Positions 5,901 through 6,803 of a stretch of 6,803 bases of DNA are shown piece by piece; position 1 is the first letter of the stretch; each line of letters begins with the position of its first letter. The stretch is from Chloroflexota bacterium. GTDB taxonomy: Bacteria; Chloroflexota; Dehalococcoidia; GIF9; AB-539-J10. The stretch covers positions 869,082 through 875,884 of the forward strand of contig CP070793.1 in the NCBI GenBank assembly GCA_020346965.1. The letters run 5' to 3'. The notes below the pieces were generated by a model. It made no database searches and had not been told where the DNA came from. It saw only the letters and a program-made list of their open reading frames with translations. Position numbers and translations under genes: made by a program.

Positions 5901-6022
5901 CAATCCTTTCCTCCTTCGCTTTCTCTGGTTGCCCTCTCATGCAATAGCTGTAGATAAAACAAGTCCCAGCTCGTCGGTAACTTGGCTAGACACAACAGTA
6001 TATTGCCACACTGGGTATAAGC
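5901..6022 (-). other. Gap between polA and the GNAT gene
   Basis: These 122 bases hold the GNAT ribosome binding site (AAGGAGG, 5916-5910) and little else. I see no convincing terminator after polA and no promoter with both boxes. Read-through from polA is therefore the simplest way the downstream genes are expressed, but a separate weak promoter cannot be excluded. Confidence 0.4.
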
Positions 6023-6802
6023 CTAGCCCATCTCGCCCCAGTTTCTGCCTAGCTTTATGTCTATCTTCACAGGGACACGAAGCTCGACAGCCAAGGGCAT
6101 AATCTCACCAACCAGAGCCTTAATTCCCTCCACTTCATCCTCAGGCACCTCGAAAAGCAATTCATCGTGTATCTGCAGTAGCATCTTGCTCTTAAGATCC
6201 CGCTTGCCCATTTCTCGGTGTAGATTTATCATGGCAACCTTGATGATATCGGCAGAGCTTCCCTGCACCGGGGCATTTATAGCCATGCGCTCAGCAGCCC
6301 CCCTAACCATTCGGTTGGCGGAATTTATTTCGGCCAGATACCTGCGCCTCCCCAACATTGTCTGCACGTAGCCCAGTTTCCGGGCTTGCTCCTTTGTTGC
6401 CTCGAGATATTCCTTCACCTTGGGATATCTTTCAAAATACAGGGCGATGAATTGAGTAGCTTCTTCCCGGTTGAGATTGGTGGCTTGCTCCAATCCATAA
6501 TCGCTCATGCCGTAGACAACTCCGAAATTGACCGTTTTAGCATTCCGCCGCATCTCGCTAGTCACCTTATCAACGGGAATGCCGAAGATTTTAGAGGCAG
6601 TCGTGGCGTGGATATCTTCGTTTTGAGCGAAAGCTGCAATGAGACCGGGGTCCTCGGAGAGGTGCGCTAAAACCCTGAGGTCAATCTGGGAATAATCGGC
6701 GCTTAAAAGGTATGCCCCGGGCGGAGCGATCACGGCTTTCCTAATTTTGCTTCCCGTCTCGCCCCTTATGGGTATGTTCTGGAGGTTGGGTTCGCTTGAG
6801 GA
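6023..6802 (-). CDS. polA: DNA polymerase I, C-terminal polymerase domain, partial (runs off right edge)
   Basis: The frame is open from the right edge to TAG at 6025-6023, giving 259 visible codons of a protein usually near 850-930 residues, so the start and any exonuclease domains lie outside the window. The fragment opens with SSSEPNLQNIPIR, the palm segment before motif A. Motif A is DYSQIDLR (fragment residues 36-43) with the first catalytic Asp. The O-helix, motif B, is RRNAKTVNFGVVYG (84-97 or so), with the Arg, Lys, Phe and Tyr matching R754, K758, F762 and Y766 of E. coli; the Phe predicts discrimination against dideoxynucleotides. Motif C is QIHDELLFEV (210-219) with the second catalytic Asp at 213. 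The end, KLGRNWGEMG, is the usual family C-terminus. It fills gaps in base excision repair and lagging-strand synthesis, which fits its closeness to mutM. A GTG at 6733 is internal, not a start. Confidence 0.97.
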   Translation of the reverse strand, partial: SSSEPNLQNIPIRGETGSKIRKAVIAPPGAYLLSADYSQIDLRVLAHLSEDPGLIAAFAQNEDIHATTASKIFGIPVDKVTSEMRRNAKTVNFGVVYGMSDYGLEQATNLNREEATQFIALYFERYPKVKEYLEATKEQARKLGYVQTMLGRRRYLAEINSANRMVRGAAERMAINAPVQGSSADIIKVAMINLHREMGKRDLKSKMLLQIHDELLFEVPEDEVEGIKALVGEIMPLAVELRVPVKIDIKLGRNWGEMG

Positions 6803-6803
6803 A

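Noticed and set aside
6023..6733. polA starting at the GTG at 6733
   Set aside because: The frame continues upstream to the window edge with conserved polymerase sequence (SSSEPNLQNIPIR), so the GTG is an internal valine.

Overview
The window looks like a bacterial chromosome fragment of moderate G+C. Two divergent genes for exported surface proteins occupy the left part, and a housekeeping cluster on the minus strand (polA, a GNAT-family gene, mutM) occupies the right part. A Chloroflexota (Dehalococcoidia-like) source is my best guess. It rests on polA lying close to mutM, good Shine-Dalgarno sites, a lipoprotein signal and the style of the secreted VWA protein. No marker gene proves it.

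Layout. 1655 down to 1 (minus strand, running off the left edge) encodes a lipoprotein built almost entirely of RCC1-type beta-propeller repeats. The repeats are exactly 38 codons (114 bp) long: thirteen complete copies and one cut by the edge. Its reading frame has no stop in the window, so an ORF search needing both ends misses it and reports instead a long false ORF on the plus strand. 1656-2500 is an 845-base divergent intergenic region. It has a TATAAT box for the lipoprotein and, on the plus strand, a near-consensus promoter (TTGACA, 18 bases, TGn-TAAAAT) at 2051-2080. That promoter lies about 410 bases upstream of the next start codon. The long leader between them can form several hairpins, including a possible three-way junction at 2199-2289. 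I could not match it to a riboswitch class I know. 2501-3991 encodes a secreted von Willebrand factor A (VWA) protein with a MIDAS metal site and a cysteine-bearing C-terminal region, followed by a strong 12-bp hairpin at 4032-4060.

The right part is transcribed leftward: the C-terminal half of DNA polymerase I (6802-6023, running off the right edge), a two-domain GNAT acetyltransferase (5900-5097) and MutM/Fpg (5069-4254). A hairpin with a pyrimidine-rich tail follows mutM, so the VWA gene and mutM are convergent and each has its own candidate terminator.

Functional picture (inference): the two exported proteins share a divergent control region and may both act at the cell surface in adhesion or protein binding. 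PolA and MutM are base-excision repair partners; the acetyltransferase between them has no evident repair role. The least explained part of the window is the VWA leader RNA.
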